From: Fragilaria radians
Taxonomy: Eukaryota > Bacillariophyta > Fragilariophyceae > Fragilariales > Fragilariaceae
Length of the DNA stretch: 64,000 nt
Reading direction: 5' to 3'
NCBI GenBank assembly: GCA_900642245.1
Contig: CAAAJI010000227.1
Span: forward strand, 1 to 64,000
In this document: positions 9,830-20,658 of the stretch, one piece after another
Position numbering within the stretch: position 1 is the stretch's first letter
How the letters are laid out: the number at the start of each line of letters is the position of its first letter
The notes under the pieces: model-generated
The model's input: the letters and a program-made list of their open reading frames with translations, nothing else
Databases searched by the model: none
Told to the model about the DNA's origin: nothing
Program-made: the position numbers and the translations under genes

Positions 9830-11806
9830 ATGCCTAAGAATATGGTATCAGGTACCTCTCGACAAAGATCTCCAATCACAAATGACGAGGAAAGTGAGGC
9901 AATGTTACCTCTGAATATTTCCGAATACATAGATGCGAGTCGTCGCACAACTTTAGGAGAGCAGGACGCACGATCTACAGATGGCACTGTGAAGACAGGA
10001 AATGCCAGCGCGCAATCTGTGTTAGACAACAGCTCCAACGGTACATATGAAAGTGGAAGGAATTCCTCCAGGATGCGTCCGCATAAACCAGAGAGATCTA
10101 GATCAAATGATGGGATAGAAACTGAGTCGCAGCATCAACAGAAGCGCCGCGGAGGACAACGACGAAAATCGATGGACGTTTCTGGCAGCGCCAAAGTCAA
10201 GGCAACGAAAGACGATCGAACAGAATCTACAGAAATATCCAAAAAGACAATCCGAAAGCGTAATTCAATGTCCAATGGTCTTCGGAAGGAAGCCAAACCA
10301 CTTCGTCGAACAAAATCAATCGAAAATCCAACCACGAAAGGATCGGAAATGGACTCTGGAAATTCCAAGAAGAAAGTTCCATCTCTCCAGAGGCGTCAAT
10401 CGACACCGATGACATGTGATTTCTTCCATAAGTTTGAATCAAAATTAGCTGAGGAAGAAAAGTGGATGATCGTCAATCGGTATGATTCTCCTAGCCAATC
10501 TAGAATCGTTTCTTCAGCGTTCAATGAACAAACGAAGCCAAAAGCTTTAGAGTTTGACATGTCTAAGCAAGATTTTGATCGAGTCGAAAAAGGCGATAGC
10601 AATACGCCACCTAATGCACGAAAGTTTCAAGAAGTCATTCGAAAGCAATCGTTAACTCCAAGCGAATCCACTACACCCTATAAAGTTCAAGCGAAGAGCT
10701 CAAAAATTGATGCTTTCAACATCCCTTCCAAATATTCTGGACATTTTGATAGCATCACAGCATGGATGCCAAATGCAGGAGATAACCCAACATCCTCGAC
10801 GTCAAAGGCCTTAAAATCAGACGAGAAATATCGGGAAAATGTGGAACATCTTAGAAACCAGTCTCGTGGCATCCGAACAATATCACCTTTGAAACCTAGT
10901 TCCATGGATTCCAATAATGCTTCAAGCCGTCAAGCAACCCGACGATCGTCACTGAAAAATGGAAGATCTGCTCGCAACAGAGATACATTATCTCAGGAAT
11001 GTAATGGTGATGATAAATACTCACTCACCAAACTATCGAACTCATTAAAGGAAGCAATATTTTCAAACCAAATTCCTGAATCCATTGATGATACTCGTGC
11101 AGGTATCAGTCCATTGAGACGATTGTCAATGAAAGGTGCTTACTCAATTCCAAATGGAGATTTATCAAGGCATGGACGGTCTTTGGAAGATGATAAATTT
11201 TCAAACGATTTTTATGCTTTTACGACAGCACCAACACCACAATTTCAACAAGACTCATCACTTAATCCTGTTTCGAATTACGAGAAACCTGCCATCAATC
11301 GGTTAACCCGACGATTATCAATGAATAGTATTCGAACAAATTCACCAGATCATGATGCGCCGCATGTTGAAAACTTGGATCCTGATAACGTAGCTACAGA
11401 ATTGAGCGCAGGAAAATCTGTCTCAATTCATAACACGCTTACATATACCGCACAACCGCGACGACGCAGAAGTTTTATGGGAAGTTTCTCATTTCGGCGT
11501 GAATTGACATCAGCGCCTAAAGCAATATCCAATATTGAAATGAAACCAGCATTACGTTCCATGGACAAAGATCAGTTATCTGGAAGCTTGAAAGGTCCAT
11601 TATTGAAAATTCACGAGACCAGTAGTAATCATGTACAGTCAGGAGGAGGAGTCAACCTAATGCGACGGAATTCTTTGGATATGGGATGTTTGCATCGAGA
11701 TGTCAAAGGGACTCCAAGAAAAGCTCAAATCATCTCGTGCTTACAGCTCAATTCATCTGGAGAAGCCATCATGACCTCTTTCCAATGCGCTGATTTCTCC
11801 TACTGA
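9830..11806 (+). CDS. Disordered protein with about ten RRxS phosphosite-like motifs
   Basis: 658 residues from an ATG at 9830 with no intron needed. There is no folded domain I recognise; the protein is rich in Ser, Arg, Asn and Lys and is probably mostly disordered. Its striking feature is a recurring Arg-Arg-x-Ser motif, usually followed by Met or Leu: S114, S146, S191, S274, S374, S433, S497, S548 and S615, plus RRTKS at S163. R-R-x-S is the consensus of PKA-type and related basophilic kinases, and phosphorylated forms often bind 14-3-3. The start (LNISEYIDASRR) and the C-terminal end (MTSFQCADFSY) are not low in complexity and may be functional. The next gene is convergent, 150 bp away. 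Role as a multisite kinase target is inference. The 3' part recurs at 32043 and 49374. Confidence 0.8.
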   Translation: MPKNMVSGTSRQRSPITNDEESEAMLPLNISEYIDASRRTTLGEQDARSTDGTVKTGNASAQSVLDNSSNGTYESGRNSSRMRPHKPERSRSNDGIETESQHQQKRRGGQRRKSMDVSGSAKVKATKDDRTESTEISKKTIRKRNSMSNGLRKEAKPLRRTKSIENPTTKGSEMDSGNSKKKVPSLQRRQSTPMTCDFFHKFESKLAEEEKWMIVNRYDSPSQSRIVSSAFNEQTKPKALEFDMSKQDFDRVEKGDSNTPPNARKFQEVIRKQSLTPSESTTPYKVQAKSSKIDAFNIPSKYSGHFDSITAWMPNAGDNPTSSTSKALKSDEKYRENVEHLRNQSRGIRTISPLKPSSMDSNNASSRQATRRSSLKNGRSARNRDTLSQECNGDDKYSLTKLSNSLKEAIFSNQIPESIDDTRAGISPLRRLSMKGAYSIPNGDLSRHGRSLEDDKFSNDFYAFTTAPTPQFQQDSSLNPVSNYEKPAINRLTRRLSMNSIRTNSPDHDAPHVENLDPDNVATELSAGKSVSIHNTLTYTAQPRRRRSFMGSFSFRRELTSAPKAISNIEMKPALRSMDKDQLSGSLKGPLLKIHETSSNHVQSGGGVNLMRRNSLDMGCLHRDVKGTPRKAQIISCLQLNSSGEAIMTSFQCADFSY

Positions 11807-11956
11807 TCTCATGGTAGAGTGAGAAGAATCAGTTGTCTTATTACACAACGACATGATCAACACAACGACAAGAGACATAGTCGTAGCTAATACGATCAAA
11901 CAAAGTCACTAATCATTAATTTCATAATTTAATATTTATAACTTTCTTACAACAGT

Positions 11957-12550
11957 CTAAGCACATGGTGGTATACTGAGTCGTAACCGTAAACCCTCTT
12001 GTGATCTCCTCTTGACTAGATTTATATCCTCTTGTCTTGATTTTTGTTCTTCCTCGATTATATTGGTAGCTTCCTCTTCTACACAAGTCATACTCAATCG
12101 ATAATCATTGATCTCTAATCCAGGGGACTCTTCTAGTGACGACACGTTCTTCACCAATTTCTGAATTACTTGATGACTGCCACAACCCGTCCGAGCATTT
12201 TTCCTCATTTCCGATTGCAAATTACGAAACATTTCATCATCGTGAACAAGTCTTACCACTCGTTGTTGATGATCGGAAAGTTCGTTCATCTTTGATTCTT
12301 CAGTGCTTGAAATTAATCGATTCCTTTCATTGAGAGAATCGTCTTTTACTCGGTCCTTAGTAGTACTATTCAAGAAGTTCACTTGGTTTGACTGTTCCCT
12401 GGTCTTCGTCATCATTGTCAATCCACGGGAAATCGTGGTTAGACATCTGTTCACTCCAACTTGTAGTTCCTCCCGTGAGGTGATGACGCATTTCTGTCGC
12501 CTAGCTCTGAATGGCTCGAGCAAATCGCCATTGCTTGAAACGCTTGGCAT
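11957..12550 (-). CDS. Unknown 197-residue protein, copy A
   Basis: No known domain recognised. The start is taken at the ATG at 12548-12550 (MPSVSS), because the matching codon is the only ATG kept in copy B; upstream in-frame codons in A are not conserved. The middle is rich in Lys, Arg, Asp and Glu and may form a long helix or coiled coil (SDHQQRVVRLVHDDEMF, then LQSEMRKNAR). The C-terminal part is acidic and then basic (EEEATNIIEEEQKSR, then KRRSQEGLRLRL). The stop lies 150 bp from the stop of the RRxS gene, so the two are convergent. Copies A and B differ at about 7 of 197 residues with no frame break, which supports a real coding sequence. Confidence 0.7.
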   Translation of the reverse strand: MPSVSSNGDLLEPFRARRQKCVITSREELQVGVNRCLTTISRGLTMMTKTREQSNQVNFLNSTTKDRVKDDSLNERNRLISSTEESKMNELSDHQQRVVRLVHDDEMFRNLQSEMRKNARTGCGSHQVIQKLVKNVSSLEESPGLEINDYRLSMTCVEEEATNIIEEEQKSRQEDINLVKRRSQEGLRLRLSIPPCA

Positions 12551-15502
12551 CGAAAAAAAATAAGTTTTGAGTATTTGAGGGGATTGCAAAATTAACATGG
12601 AAGTCACGAATTCAATTCACTCGAATTAGCGTCTATTTTGTTCAGATGCCTGGAAAAGAACTTTCCGAACTTGAATCATTGCTATTTTTTTAAAGCTGTA
12701 GCGTGCAAGTTTATAATGGTTTATTTCTGCGCGACAACCTGAAGAATAAGGTGGACATTTTTAAGCGGCTCTTAATTTCTTCCCTTTCTTGAGGTCATGT
12801 TGCAATCCCGCTTTTGTTGGGGGATGAAAGTCGAAGTTGTTCTTGCATACCTTTTAGTTTTCAATGGTACATATATTTTATGTGACTTCTTTGAATTATT
12901 TAAGGTTTATCTTCAAGTACAGAAACAACAACCAAAATAGTAGAGACAATTCTATTAGACTGTCACTTACAATCACTTTGATCAATCACTTCATGACCAA
13001 GATAAGGAGACCATAAAGACGTCAGAGCATTTAAAAAGGTGTTAATGATGCAAGGGAAGAAGAAAATTCTGAAATAAATTTTGAAATTCAATGAGTCGAT
13101 CCCCACGTAAATTGCTCTGATGCCCCAAAAGTGAAGCGCAAAAACGAGATTGAAAGCCGTAATTTGAGACTGATTGTTTTCACATGCATTGTGCTGGATA
13201 TTGTGAAGATTATGATGGTTGCCTATAGCGAATGAATTGAGAAATTATCTACAATTTATTACCACAAATTGAACGTTTTGTAGGGATAGATAAATGTTGT
13301 GCACTAAGGTGACTTTTTACGTTTTCATTTGCTTATCAATTATTTTAGTATCCTAGCCAATGCTTCATTACCGGCAGCAAATCAATCCTACTGAAACTTC
13401 AAGGTGCCAAGTTTTTTTGCTTTATCAAGACAGCATTTCAGTCAAGCGAAAACATAAATGCTTCCGAATATACAAATGACTATTTCTTTGTTTCGAATGG
13501 TTAGAATTATGCATGAGGTATCGCGCTATTGATTTGTCGGTGGTGTTGAACATATAGATTGCAAGATGAAGCAGTTTACTTGCACGATCCAATGTAGACG
13601 ACACCCGTCAATTCGGCATAAAGATAACTTAATTGTTCTTATATGTATATATTTATGATTACGTTTGATAAAGGTATCATTTTTATTCAAAATGCAGTAA
13701 CCACTTCTGAGCAATAACATTTTGATATCGTAAGCGCGTGAAAAATATAATAGAAGTTACCCTAGATTCAGGCAGTTACTCTCAATGCAGTCAGTTTTTT
13801 TACCATGTAACTTACACGCGTATTCCTCGAATGGGTCTGAATGTAGCATTCTGAGAATATGAAGTATTTACATCAATGAAATCTTAAATCCCCCAAAATA
13901 TTGCATAGAAATTTTCTGCCTTTAATGGCTTAAAATGCATAAATCTAAAGTAGAGATGTTGCCGTTAGTTCTCCAGGCTTCATGGTTTCAAAAGAAGAAT
14001 TCGATACAGCAGAAAGAGAGAAGCAAATGTATGAGATTCATAAAATTAAAGCTGGTAGCAGAAACACTTTTTTAATCTTCAGTGTCGTGCTGTCCTTTTG
14101 TGAAATGAATCCTTCAATTTCAGAAAGAAGGACATTTACAGTTTTCGAATGAAGTATCACAAGTCAATGCATATAACATCAGACAAAGCGCTACAATTTT
14201 GGCACCCTATTTCCAAAAGTAAACGGTAAAGTGGCTAGCGTCTTTCCGCTAATTATGAAGCACGATTTATGCCGTAAAGATACGTCATTTTTTCATTGAT
14301 GGGAGTTTTACAGTTGCTTTAAAGTTTTCATACAATCATATGAAATATATACTTTTACAATCAATGATATACATCGGCAATACGGAATGCTTGTGTCCAG
14401 ATGATCCACATGATGTATTGCCAATTGTGATTTCCAATTAATTGAATTAAAAATTAAATTTGGAATTAATCAATTCCAATCTTTAAAAATAGGAATTGAT
14501 TCTTTCCCTCAGGTTTGTTTCACATACCATCAAAAATCATACCTAAATCGAATTTGGCATTGAAGTCATTTACGCAAGTTAAGGATTATATAAAAACACT
14601 TTGTTAGAATAAGCAGTACAAATAACTTTGCGTGCAAATGCTGCTATTCTCATTCTAATCTAGAAGATGAATTTACTGAGACTGCAATAACAGGGGTCAG
14701 ATAAGAATTAACATCCGTCCTAGGACAGAAATGGTAGAAAGGGGTATATATGTTGGAGTCCAGAGAAGCAAAGATCACCTTTGATTGGATGAATTGGAGA
14801 ACATCTGAGAACGAAGATTGGAAAAAGGCTTGAGTGCAAAATCCTTAATAAGCTTTCCATAGACACTTTGAGATCAGTAATGGATGCTTTAGTTAAGGTA
14901 ATCCAGCCTTAGATATCTTACCAAAGACTTTCGAATTGCGATCAGTGCGCCATACTTAAAGACTATTTGGATATGATGGAGAATGTGCTTTGGGTGAAGT
15001 GACATGGATAAAACAGTGAACAGAACCACAGCTAAAATTAACTAGAGGACAGACGCTCCACATTTGAAAGAAAGTTAATTGTGATTTCTATGCTATATCT
15101 TTATCAGCACAAAAAGAAGGAAAACTGTTATTCAAATAGTAATGTAAGTTGCATATACTCAACATGGCTCACTCACCTAGCGCTGTTCATTCTTCTGGTA
15201 AGATTGCCTTCACTTTGGAAGGTAAAGTAAAGACAGCATAGACAATATATTATTATGTGGGACATTTGCGACGTCTGCTTGGAAAAGAGTTGCCCCTGCT
15301 TAATTACAGAAAGTCAAGGTAGTCATCCTGCTTGCGCTCCCCATTTTATTTAAGAAAACGCAACATCTTCCTTTCGGACCGGCATTAAAGATGACCAAGA
15401 TCTCTGATCGTGCATCAACCAAAGGTCATTATGACTTAGAACGAACAAAAACAAAAGGGAATTACAAATCCCAAACGGTAAAGCGATCAAGAGAAATCTA
15501 AA
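12551..15502. other. Intergenic region with haplotype-specific structure, copy A
   Basis: No gene recognised. 12551-13447 aligns with copy B. 13448-14297 and about 14920-15104 have no counterpart in B. Between them lies a segment that is inverted in B (separate entry). AT-rich throughout, with palindromic AATTAATTGAATT-type runs near 14430-14505. Confidence 0.5.
14298..14919 (+). other. Segment inverted relative to copy B
   Basis: The reverse complement of this stretch lies at about 34985-35621 in copy B, with scattered substitutions. The match runs from GATGGGAGTTTTA at the left to GCCTTAGATA at the right. No obvious terminal inverted repeats or coding sequence were seen, so it is not a clear transposon. 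Confidence 0.8.
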
Positions 15503-15814
15503 ATGAATGAAAATAAAGTTCAATTTTCAAGGTATATATGCGTGCATGAAGTCGAACGAGTTGACGAATCTTGGTATCACGAGCTGTTCTACCAAAATGC
15601 AGATATAGAGCGCTTTCAAACTGACGAGAAGGAAAGATGGGAGCGTGCATATGCAAAACGCCTGAGAAAGTTGGCTGCAAAGAATGGACAATTAGCAGAT
15701 GTTACGAACGCATCTAGCATTCAAGAAAACTGCAATAAGAATGATATATCTACCAATGACTTAGGCCAGATGAACAATCAAAAGAACTTGGGGACTGTAT
15801 CAAGAAATGAATAA
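15503..15814 (+). CDS. Small VxF-YY family protein, paralogue 4, copy A
   Basis: 103 residues from ATG at 15503. The core starts at once: MNENKVQFSRY, then 19 residues after the Phe, LFYQNADIERF and a strongly charged helix (DEKERWERAYAKRLRKLAAK). This is the same core spacing as the other four members. KVQF fits a PP1 docking motif. The C-terminal 35 residues are polar, Asn-rich and probably disordered. Copies A and B differ at 14 residues, most of them in that tail. No membrane segment or targeting signal. Function unknown. Confidence 0.72.
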   Translation: MNENKVQFSRYICVHEVERVDESWYHELFYQNADIERFQTDEKERWERAYAKRLRKLAAKNGQLADVTNASSIQENCNKNDISTNDLGQMNNQKNLGTVSRNE

Positions 15815-18621
15815 AATGCGATCGCGACTTTTGATCAGGCTTTCCTCACTTCGATGTACGATTTGCTTTAAAGTTTGCGCGTTAGACGTCGCTTCGTTTT
15901 GTTGAGTTGAATATTTAGTCAGATTCGTAAATGTGTGAAGCACCAACGACTTGTACATAAAAGAAATAAAAGGTTTCTAAACATTTAACGCTCATAAAAT
16001 ATTAGATAAACCTCCTCTATTGTCCTTTGGAAGTATTGGATACTGTCTTCAGATAAAGATGTTGCTCGCTCGGGAATCGTAAGCTTCCTTGAGAGGGTTA
16101 CCTCATGCTTTAGGTTTGAATCATGAGTGGACAAGAAAGCTTCAGTTATTTTCAAAGTGGATTTCCACCGATCAAGCGATCATTGTTGTTATTCAGGCAA
16201 ACACATTGGGGTCATCTCATCCATTTGAGCTACGCGATATTTGTTTGCGAATCAAGGGTGGCTTAAGAACTTGATTTCTCATTTTCATTCCCAAGATGGA
16301 TCGCGTAAGAAAGGGTGGAATATGAAACAGAAGCTCGTCAGCGCTTTGGACTAGAAAGTAGTAGCATAGACAGTGCAAGTAATAAAAAGGTGTGAAAACC
16401 ATCAAAAATCACACAACCCTTTATTAGATAATAGAAAGTACACAATATAGAATTATGATCTATTTTAAACAGTTTTCTATCTAGTCTTGTGTAGTTTAGA
16501 GATCTTCTCTCAAGAGATGCTCTTGAACCCTTTTCAAGAGATGTTTTATATCCCTTCTCTTGAAGATTTTGAGCTTGCTTGAGACTTTGCCCCAAATGAT
16601 TAGCCAAGTCCCTTCAACTTGTTAATAAGGATAAGTTGGTTTGCCAATACAGACAAGTTAGCTGTCAACACGGATATATTAAATTAACCCTTCAACTCAT
16701 GCAATCTTAGAGAGATGGATTTCCAATTGAGGCTTAAAATAGATCATTTATTAGTGCCGTTTAGAACCAGTATTGGATTGTATAAATATACTTTCCATTT
16801 ATAAGGAACAATGAAGATTCACCAAGTCCTTTCTAATTTATAATGGAATTCGAAGTATTGAATCATAATCACTATCTAGAGGTGTAGTGATCAATGGATC
16901 AAACACTTACTTTAGTTTAGATGTTCTCAACAAAACAAACATAGCTATGAAATGGTTAATCCAGAGTTTTCAAAAAATCTGCTTCTATGCTGTCTTTTAG
17001 GCACTGCGTGAACGCTTACATACTTAGTTTGATAGGCATTAAATGCTTCTAGACACAGTTTTACAACATGAGATTCAAAAAGAAGTTAATGACAACTTAA
17101 GAAGACAACTAATTGCTAGCAAATATTTCTTTTACCAAAATCGAGCGATTGCTTTGTGACCCAAGCTGAAAAAGTATTGAAAATACACACATAATTGCCT
17201 TAATGCTATAGGCTTTCAAAGCATGTGTCATTTAGACAATTAGGTTAGAATTCCAGAAAACACAAAGCGTGAATTTTTTAGCAATTCTTAAAATCTAGTT
17301 TGAAAAGGAAGCTATCTGAACATATTATGTTTTCAGCAAAAAGAAAAAATCGGATAATGACTGGTGTGCAGCGCTATGACATACCTTGAATTAAGTTCAT
17401 TAAGATAATACCTAACACTATTGGCTGTAAGCAATACAGTCTAATAATAATACTATAATAAATTGCTAAGGCTAAGAGATGTGTGTGTGTACCGATACTG
17501 GAGACGTCCAAAGTTATTGTTAGTACATAGTAAATAATATAAGAATGAATATTCTTATATTTACTCATCTAAAATGAGAATAGGTCACATAGGTAGCCAT
17601 TCTTTCTATACCTTCCACAAATTCAATTAAGACATAGTCTTATATGAATTTAGTGATGCTTAATATTGCTTATGAATGAAGAAGATCATTTAATATCTTT
17701 TCAAGACCGTCATATCAATACGGTCAGAATAACTATTACAGATTCCTAAGTAACAAACAGGAATCTATTAAGATTCACAATTGATGAATCTAAGTTGAAC
17801 AGTTTCATCATGTATCTTTTTGACTATCTGTGAGAAATTACGTTAGATTTCCTGACCGAAGCACCCTGACTTTGGTGTAGTATTGCTTGATGTCATGCTA
17901 ATTAGAGTGATTTGAAAGGAAATGTCTGGGCAAAATGCCCTTGGCTTATTTCGGTCAAAAATTGGAAAACAAAACAAACAAATTCACCTCTTAGTCCATA
18001 AGTTTATAGTCTGCATATTGCTTGTAACCTTTTCTAAAAATGAATTATCTTCTTGATTCACATTTTGAGTTTTGTCAAATGCTATCTTTTAAGGTACATA
18101 CTCCCTGGTGTTTCAGATTCACTATTACTTTGAAGCCCAATTCTTATAGAATGAAGGTTAAATTGTCTTCTGGAATGCATGTTTAAACAAGTTACTAAGA
18201 ACATTAATAAAAACAGAAAATCTAGAGTGAAGGAAGCAAGATATTTTTTCCTATCTAGATTCAGCAATCTATGCCACTATCCAAAAATAATATTCAAGTG
18301 ACAACGTCTGCCTTTCTTTCTACTTTCCAAATGTAATTGTTGAATCATTGGTATAATTGAACAAATGTGGTTAAGTCAAAGTAGCAGTCTTCTGTTATGT
18401 ATGCATATATTTGAAGAAGCATTGCTTGGCTTGTATGATATGTGTTCGCGAAAACGAGTGTAGCAGAATCCATTTCAATATCATTATTGCAAATTTAATT
18501 CGGGAAATTCCAAGCAAATTCAAAAAGAAAAATGACATTATTTTCAGTGGTTGTACCACCGGTTAAACCGGTACGCACCTGCAGGCTGCACACAGGCCTA
18601 AGTCCTAGCAATAAATCCACC
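15815..18621. other. Intergenic region with repeats, copy A
   Basis: No gene recognised. 15815-16390 aligns with copy B. 16387-16540 contains two close TTCAAGAGATG units and is replaced in B by about 0.95 kb of other sequence. 17377-17794 is a dispersed repeat (own entry) absent from this position in B. A perfect 15-nt palindrome ACCGGTTAAACCGGT lies at 18558-18572. Confidence 0.5.
17377..17794 (+). repeat. Dispersed repeat R1, copy A
   Basis: About 420 bp starting TGACATACCTT, with blocks CCTAACACTAT, GGAGACGTCCAAAGTTA, TTAGTACATAGTAAA and CAGGAATCTAT in order. A diverged copy lies in B at 42505-42941, on the other side of the desaturase, so the two insertions are not allelic. The first 30 bp also form the end of contig 2 (49324-49353). 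Possibly a solo LTR or a MITE; the ends are not precise enough to say. Confidence 0.7.
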
Positions 18622-18949
18622 GTCTGTCCTTCTGCGGAGGAAATATTCCTTCTGTCTTGACGTACTATTTCCAGGTACGCAAAGAAAACCTTCAGAACAT
18701 CATCGTGAGTCAGTGATGGGAGATGACAATGCAGATGTGAAGTAAATAAATATTTTTTTTGATTGGTTAATTCTACTTCATCGGCAGTTGAAGTACGTAT
18801 CCTAGACATTCTGACCACGGATTGGGAGAAAAGAAGATTGGCAGCAGGTGATTTTTTTCACCGCTTCCAACCCGTCACACAGTTTGCTTGAAACTGTGCT
18901 GCCCTACACATCCAACAAGTTGATCGAGAATATCAACTTTACTGAATCC
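18622..18949 (+). promoter_or_regulatory. Conserved upstream region of the desaturase, copy A
   Basis: From CTGTCCTTCTGC to the ATG this block aligns well with 39269-39570 in copy B, while sequence further upstream does not. It contains an inverted CCAAT box (GATTGGTTAA at 18761-18770) kept in B, the conserved stretch CATCATCGTGAGTCAGTGAT, and a likely transcribed leader. Promoter function is inferred from position and conservation. Confidence 0.45.
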
Positions 18950-20658
18950 ATGAAGCTTAGTGTTGCGATTTCGTTGTTGACATCCAGTCATGCATTTTTC
19001 TTACCCAATTCTATGTCATCATCATGGTCAAAAGTATATGCCACAACATTGGATCCTAGTTCAATGGTTAACGGTGGTGCTGTTGCCCCTTCTGGCTGGG
19101 AGTGTGATGAAGAAGCTAACTGTGTGGAAGTTCCTGCTTGCGATGACCAAGTCTGTCGAACTAGTTTGGATGTACGTATTCATGGAAAATGGTACGACTT
19201 GAGCGGTAAGTCTCAATGATTATTGCATCATTAAGGATTAAAAAGTACGCCGTGATTCATCCTCTTTTGAATTTCCAACCACCCTGGGGTCTATTTGTAC
19301 TTTCTTTCAAAGGATGGCGAAAGGCCCATCCTGCCGGTGAACATTGGATTGATTATTATGATGGTAGAGACGCAACAGAAGTAATGGATGCCTTTCATTC
19401 CGAGAAGGCTAGGAAGATGTATCAACGATTACCAAAGTCGAAATTCGCCGAACAATTAGAGACAACAACTCCAGCAGATTCATCGACACAAATTGCCTTT
19501 CGTAATCTACGGACAGAATTGGAGGCGGAGGGTTGGTGGCAACGTGATATTGTTCATGAATCGAAATTATTGGCTATTTGGGCATCGTTGGTAATATCGG
19601 CAGCAGTCACAGCACACACTGTGCCACCCCTGTCCACTGTCTTGCTAGGGCTTGCCATGACGAATGCTGGTTGGTTGGGTCATGATTACATCCATGGAGT
19701 GGATGAATTTTGTACCAAACTTCGTTTGTTCTGTCCAGCGGCAGCAGGACTAGCACCCACCTGGTGGTCTGACAAACATAACAAGCATCATGCACTAAGT
19801 AAGTTCTTGAGAGAAGTCATTGTCGTTTTTAGGTTGCAGAGTTCCAAGTTTTTCCATCCTTATCCTTTATCGTGATTCTTGCTTCTGTGATTCCTTCCTT
19901 GAAAACGACTCTCGTTATACTCACACTATCATGGAAATTTAGCCAATGAAAAGGGCGTCGATGAAGATATTGCGACAGATCCATTTATTTACCAATGGGC
20001 TCCAGACCCTTCTGAAGACTCTCCACTTCGCCGATTTCAACATTTATACTTCTTTGTTCCCTTCTCCTTCATGTTTGCATTATGGAGGTTTGACACTATG
20101 AAAGTAGCAATTGAAGCAGTTGAAAAAAAGAGAAGCGATGCTAAGCCCGAATTGATTGCCTTACTTGGACATTACTTCGTTCTGCTTTCTGTTTTCCCCA
20201 TTTCAGTTTGGCTCCCTGCTATTTTCTTGTCAGGTCTTATTAGTGCACTCATTGTTACTCCTACGCATCAGTCTGAAGAAATGTTTGATGAATTTCAATC
20301 TGATTGGGTCACAGCTCAATTTGCATCGACACGGAATGCCGTCATGACAAATCCATTTTCGGAATGGCTTTGGGGAGGGATGCAATATCAATTAGAGCAC
20401 CACTTATTTCCATCGATGCCACGATCCAAGTATCCACAACTACGAGAGCGTTTGATGCAATTTGCCACGGAGAATAACATACCAGGAGGATACCGTGAAA
20501 CTGGTGAATTTGAAATTTTAAGGATGAATTGGGAACTCTACAAAAAGGTAGCCGAAGCTGACGCCGTCCCTGGAGCTACACCTACCAAGGGACGACCCAA
20601 TCAACAGGCAGCCATAATGAATACCAACTCACCCGCAGCAGCAGTCAATGGGGTGTAA
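18950..20658 (+). CDS. Plastid-type cytochrome-b5 front-end fatty-acid desaturase, copy A
   Basis: Three exons (18950-19205, 19313-19798, 19943-20658) with GT-AG introns of 107 and 144 nt give 485 residues. The N-terminus MKLSVAISLLTSSHAFFLP looks like a signal peptide ending SHA|F, as in diatom plastid precursors. An acidic cysteine-rich segment follows (C52, C58, C64, C69), then a cytochrome-b5 domain with haem ligands H91 (HPAG instead of HPGG) and H114. The three histidine boxes are H209-D-Y-I-H213, H241-N-K-H-H245 and Q397-L-E-H-H401; the Gln in the third box marks front-end desaturases. It should insert a double bond on the carboxyl side of an existing one in a lipid-bound acyl chain. 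Substrate and regiospecificity cannot be read from sequence; plastidic delta-6 type is one option. The start is chosen because the matching ATG in B keeps the signal peptide. Confidence 0.9.

Noticed and set aside
18495..18818. Reverse-strand frame of 107 codons over the desaturase upstream region
   Set aside because: The counterpart in B is not open over the same span, and the region is better explained as conserved promoter and leader of the desaturase.
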